From Dehalococcoidales bacterium (lineage in GTDB: Bacteria > Chloroflexota > Dehalococcoidia > Dehalococcoidales > Fen-1064), in assembly GCA_030667735.1 (NCBI GenBank), contig DAOUVG010000069.1, positions 1-7,268 of the forward strand: 7,268 bases of DNA, in the 5' to 3' direction. Below the pieces are notes generated by a model. That model was not told the origin of the DNA. It made no database searches and saw only the letters and a list, made by a program, of their open reading frames with translations. The translations under genes were made by a program, and so were the position numbers. Shown here piece after piece: positions 5,188-7,268 of this stretch (the first letter of the stretch is position 1; every line of letters starts with the position of its first letter).

Positions 5188-6180
5188 TCAAGCGTGCCGG
5201 TAGTATATGATGTCCTTTTGGTCGGTCCTGACGACACGGTCATTGACTCTCATCGCTTCAAGGTGTGCCAGGGTCTCGGATACCGCCATTCTTCGGTCGG
5301 GAGAGGCCAGGTCGTTGAAATGAACGCCACCAAACTCCGGCATCCAGGTGATGTGTCCGGCGGCATCGAAGGCCGTCATCGGCTCGTCCTTGAGGGCAGC
5401 CAGGATTTCCTGATTCCTCACCTCATGGTGCTCGATGATTTCATCGATTCTCCTGGGTAGGTTTTCTATTAGTTGCTCGTGCGCCGGCAGGGCCAGCGTA
5501 ACATCAAACGACCTGACCTTACCCAACGAGCTGACGAAATCGGCCAGTGGGTTGTTCCGGGCTAGAGGTTGGAGGCTGATATTGGGTGTAATGACCGATA
5601 GGACGTGGTCTCCGACGAAGAGTAGTTTCCGTTCCGGTTCGTAGAAGCAGATATGGCCGGGGGAGTGCCCCGGAGTCCAGACCACCCGGAGATGGAAATC
5701 ACCCACTGAGATACTGTCACCGTCGGTGAGTATCACATCGGGGAGGACGGTAGCTCCGGCCCGGTGCATGGCGGCAAACATTCGGGACGCGGGCAACTCG
5801 TTTTCAGGGACGCCATTGCTGCGGAACCATTGCTCCATCCGGTTGAGATAGTCATCAAAACTGGAGTACCGGGGGGTGAGGAAATCCCTGTCTATCTCGT
5901 GCAGGGCAACCGTGGCACCGGAAAGCTCCCGGATACGCCCGGCCAGCCCGTAGTGGTCATGGTGGGCATGGGTCACCAGTATCTGAGAGATGTCCCTGAA
6001 CGTGACACCGATTTCAGCGAGCTGGTCATGTAGTGACTGGAGGGCGATATCGTCGTTCCACCCGGCATCGATAAGGGCGTGGCCATCGTCACCTCGAATG
6101 AGGTATACGTTGGTATTCTCAAGGGGGTTGTTCGGGATTGGCACTTTTAGCTGATAAACGTCGGATACAATCTCGGTCAT
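5188..6180 (-). CDS. Metallo-beta-lactamase-fold hydrolase (glyoxalase II-like)
   Basis: A 330-residue cytoplasmic protein (no signal peptide visible) of the metallo-beta-lactamase superfamily. The binuclear metal site is complete: HAHHDH (71-76, ligands H71, H73, D75, H76), H172 in TPGHSPGH, D191 in FVGDH and H234 in LPAHE. This arrangement is that of glyoxalase II-like and LACTB2-like hydrolases of thioesters, esters or phosphodiesters; the substrate cannot be read from sequence. An insert of about 50 residues (about 97-147), rich in aromatic and charged residues, precedes the GHSPGH strand and may form the substrate pocket. After residue about 240 a helical tail (about 243-315) resembles the winged-helix-like C-terminal domain found in this subgroup. 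The ATG lies 7 bases after the enolase stop, with AAGGA 11 bases upstream in the enolase end, so expression is probably tied to enolase. The stop codon lies 6 bases from the repeat. Confidence 0.9.
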   Translation of the reverse strand: MTEIVSDVYQLKVPIPNNPLENTNVYLIRGDDGHALIDAGWNDDIALQSLHDQLAEIGVTFRDISQILVTHAHHDHYGLAGRIRELSGATVALHEIDRDFLTPRYSSFDDYLNRMEQWFRSNGVPENELPASRMFAAMHRAGATVLPDVILTDGDSISVGDFHLRVVWTPGHSPGHICFYEPERKLLFVGDHVLSVITPNISLQPLARNNPLADFVSSLGKVRSFDVTLALPAHEQLIENLPRRIDEIIEHHEVRNQEILAALKDEPMTAFDAAGHITWMPEFGGVHFNDLASPDRRMAVSETLAHLEAMRVNDRVVRTDQKDIIYYRHA

Positions 6181-6187
6181 ACTACTG

Positions 6188-7268
<1,081 letters not shown>

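Noticed and set aside
4955..5191. Open frame of 78 codons on the minus strand starting in the repeat near gapA
   Set aside because: It is made of translated repeat (SLRGAPATKQS) followed by an out-of-frame reading of the gapA start region; a typical repeat-derived artefact.

Overview
The window is a densely packed bacterial chromosome segment with all seven genes on the minus strand. In transcription order, from the right edge to the left, they are: enolase (5' end cut off by the window), a metallo-beta-lactamase-fold hydrolase, type I glyceraldehyde-3-phosphate dehydrogenase (gapA), a tubulin/FtsZ-superfamily GTPase that resembles archaeal CetZ rather than bacterial FtsZ, then dnaX, ybaB/ebfC and recR. 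No tRNA, rRNA, CRISPR array, transposase or prophage gene is visible. No gene-free stretch exceeds 300 bases; the longest gaps are about 2549-2785 and 5049-5187, and both hold a copy of a dispersed repeat.

The gene set, fairly GC-rich coding sequence, the CetZ-like protein beside housekeeping genes and the repeat ending in a TCGCAATGACA-type sequence together suggest an uncultured or anaerobic member of the Chloroflexota, perhaps Dehalococcoidia. This is a judgement from remembered families, not a database result.

The right half (about 4035-7268) is central carbon metabolism. Enolase and the hydrolase are separated by 7 bases and are almost certainly co-transcribed. gapA has a strong Shine-Dalgarno sequence and a possible extended -10 promoter next to a repeat copy. 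The middle gene (2786-3964) has a near-consensus sigma-70 promoter (TTGACA, 17 bases, TACAAT) whose -35 box begins 6 bases past the gapA stop. It ends in a hairpin and then a classical Rho-independent terminator, the only clear terminator in the window.

The left part is the conserved replication/recombination cluster dnaX-ybaB-recR. dnaX and ybaB overlap by ATGA, and recR follows 23 bases later from a TTG start with a good Shine-Dalgarno sequence. The putative dnaX promoter (TTTAGA, 17 bases, TATAAT) lies so close to the gene that the predicted mRNA has almost no 5' leader, which favours the ATG at 2536 over the upstream GTG at 2548.

The most interesting items are the CetZ-like cytoskeletal GTPase, the two-part intergenic repeat, and the near-leaderless dnaX start.
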